Positions 15,272-22,225 of a stretch of DNA of 37,087 nucleotides are shown here, in pieces. The notes below the pieces were generated by a model. It was not told the DNA's origin. It saw nothing but the letters and a program-made list of their open reading frames with translations, and searched no databases. The translations under genes were made by a program, and so were the position numbers. Origin of the DNA: JAICJR01 sp036494715 (GTDB lineage Bacteria > Actinomycetota > Thermoleophilia > Solirubrobacterales > Thermoleophilaceae); contig DASXNY010000019.1 in NCBI GenBank assembly GCA_036494715.1, positions 1 to 37,087 on the forward strand, written 5' to 3'. Numbering within the stretch: the stretch's first letter is position 1; each line of letters starts with the position of its first letter.

Positions 15272-17089
15272 ATGCGGCTGCGGTCCATCTTCCTGTTGAT
15301 CGCCGTCCTCTCGGCCGCGCTGGTGACCGCCCTGGGAGGCGCGCCGGCGGTTGCGCAGCAGAGCTCGACGCCCACCGCGGTCGGCACCGGCGGCGCCGCC
15401 GCGAGCGTGGACCGGGACGCCACTCGCACCGCCATCCAGGTGCTGCGCCACGGCGGCAACGCGATCGACGCGGCCGTGGCGGCCAACGCCACCCTCGGCG
15501 TCACCGAGCCCTACGTGGCTGGCATCGGCGGCGGCGGCTTCATGGTCGTCTACCTCGCCCACCAGCACAAGGTCGTGACGATCGACGGCCGCGAGACCGC
15601 GCCCCAGACCTTCCCGAAGGACGCCTTCATCGACCCGCAGACGGGCCAGCCAATCCCGTTCACGCCCCAGCGCGTGACGAGCGGCATGGCCGTGGGCGTG
15701 CCCGGCACGCTCGCCACCTGGGCCACGGCCGAGAAGCGCTTCGGCACGATCTCGCTGTCCAAGCTGCTGCGGCCCGCGATCCAGATCGCGCGCCACGGCT
15801 TCGTTGTCGACCAGACCTTCCACGACCAGACCGAGCAGAACCTCGCCCGCCTGGGGGCGTTCAGCTCGAGCCGCGCGCTCTTCCTGACACCCGACGGCCA
15901 GCCGCTGCCGGTGGGCTCCGTGATGCGCAACCCGGAGCTCGCCGACACCTACCGGCAGATCCAGCGCCACGGCCCGGCGGCCTTCTACCACGGCCCGATC
16001 GGCGCGGCCGTGGCCGACACGGTGCAGCACCCGCCGGAGTCGCCGCAGAACTCGCTCGGCTTCCACATCCGGCCCGGCCTGATGACGCCGGACGACATCG
16101 CGCGCTACACGTCGCCGCTCGGCGACCCCACGCACGTGACCTACCGCGGGCTCGACGTCTACGGGATGCAGCCCCCGTCGAGCGGCGGTTCCACCATCGG
16201 CGAGGCGCTCAACATCCTGCAGGGCTTCGACATGTCCACGCCGGACCGCGCGCTCGCCCTGCACCGCTACATCGAGGCCAGCAAGCTCGCATACGCCGAC
16301 CGCAACCGCTGGGTGGGCGACCCGAACTTCGTCGACGTGCCGCTCGACGGCCTGCTCTCGCCAGGCTACGCGGGCGAGCGCCGCTGCCTGATCGGGCCCA
16401 CCGCGGCGACGGCGCCGGTGTCGCCCGGCGATCCCACGGCCAGTCCTTTCTCGACCGCCTGCGCGGCCGACCCGGGCAGCCCGCCCGCCGGCCAGGAGGG
16501 CACCTCCACCAACCACCTCACCGTGGTGGACCGGCAGGGCAACATCGTGGCCTTCACGAGCACGATCGAGCAGATCGCGGGCAGCGGCATGGCCGTGCCC
16601 GGCTACGGCTTCCTGCTCAACAACGAGCTCACCGACTTCGATCCGGCGCCGCCCGCGGATGGCTCGCCCGACCCGAACCTGCCGGCAGGCGGCAAGCGCC
16701 CGCGCTCGAGCATGGCGCCGACGATCGTGATGCGCCGGGGCAAGCCGTACTTCACGGTCGGCAGCCCGGGCGGCGCGACGATCATCACCACCGTGCTGCA
16801 GACGCTGCTGAACCGGATCGACTTCGGCATGTCGTTGCCGGACGCGATTGCCGCATCGCGCGCCTCCAACACCAATTCGGCCACCACCACGGCCGAGCCC
16901 GCCTTCATCTCGCAGTACGGCAGTGAGCTCCAGAGCCGCTTCGGCCAGCAATTCACCTCCACGGCCGGCACTTCCACGCCCGAGATCGGCGCTGCCACGG
17001 GTGTGGAATTCCTGCCGAACGGCAAGCTCGAGGCGGCCGCCGAGCCCGTCCGCCGCGGCGGCGGCGACGCCGAAGTGGTTCACCCCTAG
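15272..17089 (+). CDS. ggt: Gamma-glutamyltransferase, secreted
   Basis: 605 residues with a signal peptide (M-R-L-R then a hydrophobic stretch, cleavage near A-V-A-Q at ~28-29). Family features in order: N-A-I-D-A-A-V-A-A, G-I-G-G-G-G-F, T-I-D-G-R-E-T-A-P binding the glutamyl group, S-G-G-S-T before the processing site, T413-N-H-L-T-V-V-D, where T413 is the predicted autocleavage residue and nucleophile of the small subunit, then R-P-R-S-S-M-A-P-T-I and G-S-P-G-G-A. Outside the membrane it transfers or hydrolyses the gamma-glutamyl group of glutathione or similar peptides. The segment ~368-409 before the cleavage site is Pro/Gly-rich and longer than usual. ATG start with GAAAGGG upstream. 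No obvious operon partner. Confidence 0.94.
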   Translation: MRLRSIFLLIAVLSAALVTALGGAPAVAQQSSTPTAVGTGGAAASVDRDATRTAIQVLRHGGNAIDAAVAANATLGVTEPYVAGIGGGGFMVVYLAHQHKVVTIDGRETAPQTFPKDAFIDPQTGQPIPFTPQRVTSGMAVGVPGTLATWATAEKRFGTISLSKLLRPAIQIARHGFVVDQTFHDQTEQNLARLGAFSSSRALFLTPDGQPLPVGSVMRNPELADTYRQIQRHGPAAFYHGPIGAAVADTVQHPPESPQNSLGFHIRPGLMTPDDIARYTSPLGDPTHVTYRGLDVYGMQPPSSGGSTIGEALNILQGFDMSTPDRALALHRYIEASKLAYADRNRWVGDPNFVDVPLDGLLSPGYAGERRCLIGPTAATAPVSPGDPTASPFSTACAADPGSPPAGQEGTSTNHLTVVDRQGNIVAFTSTIEQIAGSGMAVPGYGFLLNNELTDFDPAPPADGSPDPNLPAGGKRPRSSMAPTIVMRRGKPYFTVGSPGGATIITTVLQTLLNRIDFGMSLPDAIAASRASNTNSATTTAEPAFISQYGSELQSRFGQQFTSTAGTSTPEIGAATGVEFLPNGKLEAAAEPVRRGGGDAEVVHP

Positions 17090-17160
17090 GCGCGCCTCCC
17101 CTCGCAGGTGGGGCCTACACCCTTGAGCCGGGCGCCGGCTCATGACACCGTGAAACCGGT

Positions 17161-18027
17161 TTGGCGTTTCGCGGGAAGATCCTGACACTCGCGGCGGTGG
17201 CCGCCGCGGCGGCGGCGATGGGCGCAGCTTCGCCCGCCCCCGCCGCTGTGGCGCGCTGCAAGTCGTCGTTCACCGTGTTGCACAAGGATCGTGTGGGCGC
17301 GCTCGCGATCCCCAAGGGCCAGTACCACCTGACCCCGGTGGGAATGAACTGCGTGACCGCATCCCAGTTGTTCACGCGCTTCCTGGACGACTTCGACGGC
17401 GTGTTGCCAGGCGGCTGGACCGTCGAGGCCGCGAACTCCAGCTTCGTCAACCCCGTCACCAACCAGTCGATCGCGATCGGGTCGCCGCTGCCACCCGCGC
17501 CGTCCGCGCGCGGCGTGTGTCCTGGCACCTTCACCGTCGAGCACAACGACCGCATCGACGGCTTGTCGGTGCGCGCCGGGCGCTACCAGATCAGCACGAA
17601 GGGGCTTTCGTGCAGCAGCGCCTCGTCCCAATTCGCATTCTTCCTGTTCCACGACTTCGCGGGCACGCTCCCAAAGCCGTGGAAGCTCAATCTCGCCGCC
17701 AAGCGCTTCAGTAGGGGCAAGACCTCGTTCAGCGTCAAGTTCGTCGATCGCAGCGGGACCTCCGGCGGCGGCGGGGTTCATCCCAATCTCGCGATCACCT
17801 GTCCCAACACGATCTCGCTTGCGGGCCCCACGACACTCGAGGGGCTGATCATCCCCGCCGGCTCGTACTACGTGAACGTGTTCAGCAACCTCTCGTGCAC
17901 CACGGCCACGGCGCTCTTCAAGCAGTTCGTCACGGCCGGGTCGTTGCCGGCCCAGTGGACCCTTCAGGCCGACACCGGCACCTTCCTGCGCGGCAACGAG
18001 GGCTTCCAGATCGAGTCCACCGCCTGA
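17161..18027 (+). CDS. Secreted protein with three copies of a two-cysteine module, unknown function
   Basis: 288 residues, start TTG (no in-frame alternative upstream before a stop). Residues 1-31 form a signal peptide. Three modules follow at about 33-95, 120-190 and 214-285. Each starts C-x-x-[ST]-[FI], has G-L/A-x-[IV]-x-[AK]-G-x-Y about 12-20 residues later, a second Cys 31, 31 and 32 residues after the first (C33/C64, C120/C151, C214/C246), then a helix-like A-[ST]-x-L-F/F-x-F segment, L-P and a Trp 20-23 residues after the second Cys (W86, W174, W266), ending at a conserved Phe. One disulfide per module is likely after export. I do not recognise the family. The next gene starts 10 bp downstream and is probably cotranscribed. 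Confidence 0.75.
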   Translation: MAFRGKILTLAAVAAAAAAMGAASPAPAAVARCKSSFTVLHKDRVGALAIPKGQYHLTPVGMNCVTASQLFTRFLDDFDGVLPGGWTVEAANSSFVNPVTNQSIAIGSPLPPAPSARGVCPGTFTVEHNDRIDGLSVRAGRYQISTKGLSCSSASSQFAFFLFHDFAGTLPKPWKLNLAAKRFSRGKTSFSVKFVDRSGTSGGGGVHPNLAITCPNTISLAGPTTLEGLIIPAGSYYVNVFSNLSCTTATALFKQFVTAGSLPAQWTLQADTGTFLRGNEGFQIESTA

Positions 18028-18036
18028 GGAGGAGCG

Positions 18037-18525
18037 ATGTCCGAGGAGACAATGCTGCGGCTCGTCCAGGATGCGCTGGTGGCGCGCGGCATCGACGACG
18101 AACTGATCGCGGTCGGCCAGTTCAACCCGCGCGGCCACACCGGCGGGATGTTTGCCGGCGGGCTCGGCGGGGGCGAGCTTGGGGGCCTGGCGGGCGAGGC
18201 GGCCGAAGGCGTGGGCCTGGCGGCCGGGAGCGTGGCGGGAATGCACGCGGTCGACGCGGCCTCGGGCCTGCCGGGATCGATGCTGATCGGCGTCTCCGCC
18301 GGCAACGTCTACGGCTTCGCCGCAGCCACCCGGCACAGCGAACCCAGTGAGCTCGCGTTTCAGCTTCCCCGCGCGCGCCTCGAGGTGAAGGTGCACCAGC
18401 GGGTCAACGTGCGCGTGCTCGAAGTGATCGACGAGGAGAGCGGGTCGAGCATCGAGCTCGAGGGCAACCGGCTACCGGTCACGCATTCGAAGGACGTGAT
18501 CGACGCGCTCCGCGGTAGTCAGTAG
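18037..18525 (+). CDS. Unknown protein with Gly-rich hydrophobic centre
   Basis: 162 residues of unknown family. Residues 1-30 look like a soluble helix, then F-N-P-R-G-H-T-G, then a Gly/Ala-rich stretch (~38-95) with repeated G-G-L/G-x-G patterns that could form a glycine-zipper membrane hairpin, then a beta-rich C-terminal part (~100-162; L-E-V-K-V, V-N-V-R-V-L-E-V-I, S-I-E-L-E). It lacks a signal peptide. The ATG is well supported by GGAGGAG 5 nt upstream. It begins 10 bp after the three-module secreted protein, so the two may act together, though nothing in the sequence says how. Confidence 0.75.
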   Translation: MSEETMLRLVQDALVARGIDDELIAVGQFNPRGHTGGMFAGGLGGGELGGLAGEAAEGVGLAAGSVAGMHAVDAASGLPGSMLIGVSAGNVYGFAAATRHSEPSELAFQLPRARLEVKVHQRVNVRVLEVIDEESGSSIELEGNRLPVTHSKDVIDALRGSQ

Positions 18526-18650
18526 GGCTAGCCGCACCCGGTCCCTCTGCGGCATTCCGCACCGGAGAAAGCCTGACACCCGTACGGTCGCGGGCGTTAT
18601 GGGGAGCGATGCTGATCATCCGTCCCCATGCCCCGAAAGGACCGCACGCA

Positions 18651-18821
18651 ATGACCCCCGCCTACCACCGCTTCCCCGAGCTCCAGACCGAGGAAGAGGT
18701 CCGCGCCCTCTACCGCGCAGGCCGCTCGCCCGTCAACTACAAGCACCGCAACTGGCGCTGGCAGATCAACGGCGGCACCCGCCCGTCCGGCGTCTGGGCC
18801 AAGAGCGACCCGAAGGTCTAG
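18651..18821 (+). CDS. Small basic aromatic protein of 56 residues, unknown
   Basis: 56 residues starting M-T-P-A-Y-H-R-F-P-E-L. The ATG at 18651 has AAAGGA 8-9 nt upstream; a longer form from 18609 lacks such a site. The composition is structured rather than random: an acidic helix (L-Q-T-E-E-E-V-R-A-L-Y-R-A-G) followed by a basic, Trp/Asn-rich tail (N-Y-K-H-R-N-W-R-W-Q-I-N-G-G-T) and S-G-V-W-A-K-S-D. No signal peptide or cysteine. I do not recognise it. It ends 6 bp before the converging histidine kinase stop. The 125-bp gap before it has no other feature I can support. Confidence 0.6.
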   Translation: MTPAYHRFPELQTEEEVRALYRAGRSPVNYKHRNWRWQINGGTRPSGVWAKSDPKV

Positions 18822-18827
18822 TCGCAG

Positions 18828-19907
18828 CTACCGAGTGGCGGTGACCGGCCGCCGCGGCTCGGGGCCCGGCCGCGCGCGCGTGAAGCCGGGCAGCGCGAGC
18901 GAGAACACCGAGCCCGCGTCCGAGCTGCTGACGCGGCAGCGCCCCTCGTGGGCGCGGGCGATCGCGTCGACGATCGCTAGTCCCAGCCCGACGCCGCCGC
19001 GCTGTCGGCTGCGGGCGCTATCCGCGCGCGCGAAGCGCTCGAAGATCCGTCCCACCGCCTCCGGCGGGATCCCCGGCCCGTCGTCGCGCACCCGTATCTC
19101 CACCTCGTCGCCGAACGAGTGCACCGAGAGCTCGATCGTGTTGCTCGCCTCGGTGTTGTCGACTGCGTTCTCGAGCAGGGCGTCGAGTGCGATCCGCAAC
19201 GCGTGCGGGTCGGCCATCAGCGTGCCTGCCGACACAGGCCCGAGCCGCCAGTTGCGCGGCGCTCCGTAGGACCAGCGCATGAAGACGTCCTCGAGGTAGG
19301 GCTCAAGCTCGATGGGGGCGAGCGCGGCGAAGTCGGGCCGCTCCGCCTTGGCGAGCAGCAACAGGCGGTCGACGATGTAGGCGATCCGGTCGAGCTCGTC
19401 CACCGCCACGGCCAGCTCCGGGGCCGAGTCGCCGTTGCCGCGCTGGAGCGTCTCAAGGTGCCCGCGCGCGATCGTCACCGGCGTGCGCAGCTCGTGCGAG
19501 ACATCGTGGAGCAGGCGCTCCTGGCGGTCGAGCAGCGAGGCTCGCTCGGCGGCCACGAGCTCGGTCTCCTGGAGCGCGGTCTGCCTGCGCCTCGCGTGCC
19601 ACACCATCGCCAGGAACATGCCCGACATGAGCGGCACCTCGAACAGCTCGCCCCAGAGCTGGGAGCCATCGAACGCATCGTTGAGGATCACGACGCCAGT
19701 CGTGGCCGCCACCAGGCCGAGGATGATCGAGGTGGCGCGCAGGCCCCAGACGCGGAAGCCGTAGAGGATCGTGAGGCTGACCCAGATGAAGTGAAACGGG
19801 ATCGTCTCCCAATCCGGCGTGAGCAGCATCGCGATCAGGTTGGCCACCGCGAAGGCGACCCACGCGATCTCGACGTTTCTAGCCCGCAGCCAGCCGGTAC
19901 CCGACAT
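18828..19907 (-). CDS. Sensor histidine kinase
   Basis: 359 residues. Four hydrophobic helices in the first ~110 residues have only short loops, so there is no extracytoplasmic sensor domain; it probably senses a membrane or intramembrane signal. Then come a coiled linker, HisKA with H-D-V-S-H-E-L-R-T-P-V (phosphoacceptor H), and HATPase_c with N-box L-L-E-N-A-V-D-N, G1 D-D-G-P-G-I-P, F-box F-E-R-F and G2 G-G-V-G-L-G-L-A. The start is ATG 19907, inside the 3' end of the response regulator gene (29-bp overlap); a TTG at 19922 is the longer alternative. Cotranscribed with the regulator and divergent from the oxidase operon, so redox or oxygen/copper status is a reasonable but unproven input. 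Confidence 0.9.
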   Translation of the reverse strand: MSGTGWLRARNVEIAWVAFAVANLIAMLLTPDWETIPFHFIWVSLTILYGFRVWGLRATSIILGLVAATTGVVILNDAFDGSQLWGELFEVPLMSGMFLAMVWHARRRQTALQETELVAAERASLLDRQERLLHDVSHELRTPVTIARGHLETLQRGNGDSAPELAVAVDELDRIAYIVDRLLLLAKAERPDFAALAPIELEPYLEDVFMRWSYGAPRNWRLGPVSAGTLMADPHALRIALDALLENAVDNTEASNTIELSVHSFGDEVEIRVRDDGPGIPPEAVGRIFERFARADSARSRQRGGVGLGLAIVDAIARAHEGRCRVSSSDAGSVFSLALPGFTRARPGPEPRRPVTATR

Positions 19908-20544
19908 TTCGCACCGTCTCAATCGGGGCCTCGGGGCCCAGCTTGTGCCGCAGCCGGCGGATCGACACGTCCACTACGTTCGAGCGCGGATCGAAGTCGT
20001 AGCCCCAGACCTGCGACAGGAGCTGCTCCCGACTGCTCACCTCGCCGGCGTGATCGAGGAGGAAGTGGAGCAGCCGGAACTCGCCGTCGGTGAGCTCGCA
20101 CACGCGTTCGCCGATGCGCGCCTCGCGCGTCGCGAGGTCGAGCAGCAGCGGCCCGGCGTGCACCAGCGAGCCCACGGTCGGCGGCTGGCGCCGCCGCAGG
20201 TGGACGCGCACGCGCGCAAGCAGTTCGCTCAGCGAGAACGGCTTGACGAGGTAGTCGTCCGCGCCCAGCTTGAAGCCGCGCAGCTTGGTCTCGAGGTCGC
20301 TGCGCGCGGACAGGATCAGCACCGGCAGGTCGGGCTTCCACTGGCGCAGCTCGCGCAGCACGTCGAGGCCGTCCATCCCCGGCAGCAGGAGGTCGAGGAT
20401 GACCAGGTCGTAGGGGCCGCTGAGCGCCGCCGAGAGCCCTTCGGAGCCGCTCTCGGCGAGGCCCACCGTCCAGCCCTCAGCCCTGAGGGCACGAGCCACG
20501 AAAGCAAGGATCCGCGCCTCGTCTTCGACGATCAGGATCTGCAT
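19879..20544 (-). CDS. OmpR-family response regulator
   Basis: 221 residues. The receiver domain has V-E-D-E, phosphoacceptor D51 in V-I-L-D-L-L-L-P-G, switch Ser in L-S-A-R and K101 in D-D-Y-L-V-K-P-F. The C-terminal winged helix (~125-221) has the usual E-F-R-L-L-H-F-L-L, S-R-E-Q-L-L-S-Q-V-W and V-D-V-S-I-R-R-L-R-H-K-L recognition helix, ending V-R-N-V-G-Y-R-L. ATG 20544 gives the exact receiver start; upstream codons are not conserved in kind. A TTTACG-17-TATGAA promoter and three 11-bp-spaced direct repeats lie just upstream and point to autoregulation and control of the divergent cytochrome oxidase operon. Confidence 0.94.
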   Translation of the reverse strand: MQILIVEDEARILAFVARALRAEGWTVGLAESGSEGLSAALSGPYDLVILDLLLPGMDGLDVLRELRQWKPDLPVLILSARSDLETKLRGFKLGADDYLVKPFSLSELLARVRVHLRRRQPPTVGSLVHAGPLLLDLATREARIGERVCELTDGEFRLLHFLLDHAGEVSSREQLLSQVWGYDFDPRSNVVDVSIRRLRHKLGPEAPIETVRNVGYRLAAG

Positions 20545-20562
20545 ACCGGATTCCCACAGTCG

Positions 20563-20591
20563 TTCATACCACTCGGCGGATGACACGTAAA
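20563..20591 (-). promoter_or_regulatory. Candidate promoter of the two-component operon
   Basis: On the minus strand TTTACG (20591-20586), 17-bp spacer, TATGAA (20568-20563). The start codon of the response regulator (20544) is about 12 nt after the predicted transcription start. The -35 box lies between the first two direct repeats, so regulator binding would compete with or contact RNA polymerase here. Confidence 0.45.
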
Positions 20592-20607
20592 TGACTGGCA
20601 GATGACA
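20580..20607. promoter_or_regulatory. Three direct repeats ATGACW at exact 11-bp spacing (OmpR-type box)
   Basis: ATGACA 20580-20585, ATGACT 20591-20596 and ATGACA 20602-20607 recur every 11 bp, so they face the same side of the helix. OmpR/PhoB-family regulators bind such head-to-tail repeats as dimers with 10-11-bp centre spacing. The array lies in the 149-bp gap between the response regulator and the divergent oxidase operon and is the natural target of this regulator. No strong -35/-10 pair is visible for the plus-strand operon, which suits an activator-dependent promoter. Confidence 0.65.
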
Positions 20608-20693
20608 AGTTGGTCACTTTCGCGGCGCGCCAGCCTGCCGGGGCGATACTGGGCGGGCTCGGCAGTGGAGTGCGATCCGGAGGGAGTCGGCTC

Positions 20694-21350
20694 TTGTCCG
20701 TTGGGGCGAAGGTCCTCGCAATTGCGTTCACGACGGCGCTCGCGGTGGCGCTCGTGGTGCTCTACGTCGTCGACTTCCTCGCCGCGACGCCGAGCACGGT
20801 CCGCGCCGCGCAGGCTCCGGGTGGCGCCCGGCTGACGCTGCAGACCGTCGCCGCGTACGGCCACAAGCCGCACCCCGACTGGGTCTCCTACCTGGTGCAG
20901 GACGGCTCCGGCAAGTGGCACCACACGACGGCCTTCCAGGTGCCGGCGCACGCGCTGGTGCACGTGACCATCTACCAGTACGACACCGCCACGGGGCTGC
21001 GCAACCCGTTCTGGTCCCAGGTGCGCGGCACGGCGGGCGGAGTGATGAACGTGGACGGCAAGCGGATGAACGCGCTGCCGCCGGACGACGCGTCGCACAC
21101 CTGGGCCGTCCCGGACCTCGGGATCTCCGTGCCGCTCAAGGGCGTGGCGGACGACGCCAAGAACCAGTGCAGCGTCGCGCCATGCCCGCTGTCCCAGGCG
21201 CACACCACGATCACGTTCACGTTCCGCACCGGCAAGCCCGGCAAGTACCGCTGGCAGTGCTTCGTGCCGTGCGCGGCGAGCTTCATCTTCGGCAACGGCG
21301 GGCCGATGCAGTCACCCGGTTGGATGGACGGCTACCTGATGGTGGTTTGA
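20694..21350 (+). CDS. Membrane-anchored cupredoxin-like protein of the oxidase operon
   Basis: 218 residues. A single N-terminal transmembrane segment (~5-30) leads to an exported beta-rich domain. The C-terminus resembles the CuA/cupredoxin domain of oxidase subunit II: S-H-T-W-x-V-P-D-L-G-I (H135) and Y-R-W-Q-C-F-V-P-C (C189, C193, the C-x3-C pair). The following His and Met of CuA are not at the usual places: F replaces His four residues after C193, and the nearest Met is M205. A second Cys pair (C159, C164) is present. It may be a copper carrier or accessory electron carrier for the oxidase. The TTG start is chosen because GGAGGGAG lies 7 nt upstream; longer in-frame starts would run into the regulator sites. 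First gene of the operon. Confidence 0.75.
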   Translation: MSVGAKVLAIAFTTALAVALVVLYVVDFLAATPSTVRAAQAPGGARLTLQTVAAYGHKPHPDWVSYLVQDGSGKWHHTTAFQVPAHALVHVTIYQYDTATGLRNPFWSQVRGTAGGVMNVDGKRMNALPPDDASHTWAVPDLGISVPLKGVADDAKNQCSVAPCPLSQAHTTITFTFRTGKPGKYRWQCFVPCAASFIFGNGGPMQSPGWMDGYLMVV

Positions 21351-21354
21351 GGGC

Positions 21355-22224
21355 ATGACGAGCGATGTCGCGCCCTCGGGGGCAGCGTCCGAACGGCCGC
21401 ACGGACTTCGGCTGATCGTCATATGGGCCGTACTGACGATCGTCGCGGTGCCGCTGATCGTGTTCCTCATCGGGCCGCACATGCCGCCCGGCAACTTCAG
21501 TGTCGAGGCTCGCGACCAGCGCCACATCAACATCCTGCTCGCCGCGCTGGCCGCGCCCGTGCTGCTGGGCGTGTGGATCTGCCTCGTCTACATCGTGTCG
21601 ACGTTCCGCCAGCGCGACACGGAGCCGCGCGACGGCCCGCCGCTACGCGGTGACGCGCGGCTCCAGATCGCCTGGGTACTAGCCACCGCGGTGATCGTGC
21701 TCGCGCTGGGCGCGTTCGGCACCTCCGAGCTGCTCGGCAGCGCGAAGGGCGCCGGCGGCGGCCAGGGTCCCGATCCGCTGGCGGTCCCCGCGGGCGCCAA
21801 GACCGGGCTGCAGGTGCAGGTGATCGGGCAGCAGTGGGCGTGGACGTTCCGCTACCCGGGCTACGGCGGAGTGGAGACCCCGCAGCTCGCCCTGCCCGCC
21901 GGGCACGTGACGGAGCTGCACGTGACCTCGCTCGACGTGAACCACTCGTTCTGGGCGATCCAGCTCGGGGTGAAGGCGGACGCGATCCCCGGCAACGACA
22001 ACGTCACCTTCGTGCGGCCGCGTCACACCGGCACGTTCGAGATCCGCTGCGCCGAGCTCTGCGGCCTCTGGCACGGACACATGCACAACACCGGAGTGGT
22101 GCTGAGCCCGGCGGCATTCACCGCGTGGATCCGGCGGGAACAGGTCGCGAACGCGCCCGACACCAAGGTGCTGCCGCCCTACTCCACCCACTACTTCCCC
22201 GATCCGCTGAGGAGGGCGGGCTGA
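21355..22224 (+). CDS. ctaC: Cytochrome c oxidase subunit II
   Basis: 289 residues. Two or three hydrophobic helices (~18-40, ~59-82 and ~103-124) are followed by an exported cupredoxin domain. All binuclear CuA ligands are present: H197 in V-N-H-S-F-W, then C232-A-E234-L-C236-G-L-W-H240-G-H-M243. The electron entry motif Q-Q-W-A-W-T-F-R-Y is at ~159-167. It accepts electrons from cytochrome c or a cupredoxin and passes them to heme in subunit I. There is no fused cytochrome c domain, so it is not a caa3 type. It starts 4 bp after the cupredoxin-like gene and ends 1 bp before ctaD; GGAGGG in its last codons serves ctaD. Confidence 0.95.
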   Translation: MTSDVAPSGAASERPHGLRLIVIWAVLTIVAVPLIVFLIGPHMPPGNFSVEARDQRHINILLAALAAPVLLGVWICLVYIVSTFRQRDTEPRDGPPLRGDARLQIAWVLATAVIVLALGAFGTSELLGSAKGAGGGQGPDPLAVPAGAKTGLQVQVIGQQWAWTFRYPGYGGVETPQLALPAGHVTELHVTSLDVNHSFWAIQLGVKADAIPGNDNVTFVRPRHTGTFEIRCAELCGLWHGHMHNTGVVLSPAAFTAWIRREQVANAPDTKVLPPYSTHYFPDPLRRAG

Positions 22225-22225
22225 G

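Noticed and set aside
15131..17188. Open frame of 685 codons on the minus strand across the ggt gene
   Set aside because: It is antisense to a complete, well-recognised gamma-glutamyltransferase and its translation is Arg/His/Asp-rich low-complexity sequence typical of shadows in GC-rich DNA.
20610..20693. Longer N-terminus of the cupredoxin-like protein from a TTG at 20610
   Set aside because: There is no ribosome-binding site, and it would start inside the regulatory repeats; the TTG at 20694 has a strong GGAGGGAG at proper spacing.
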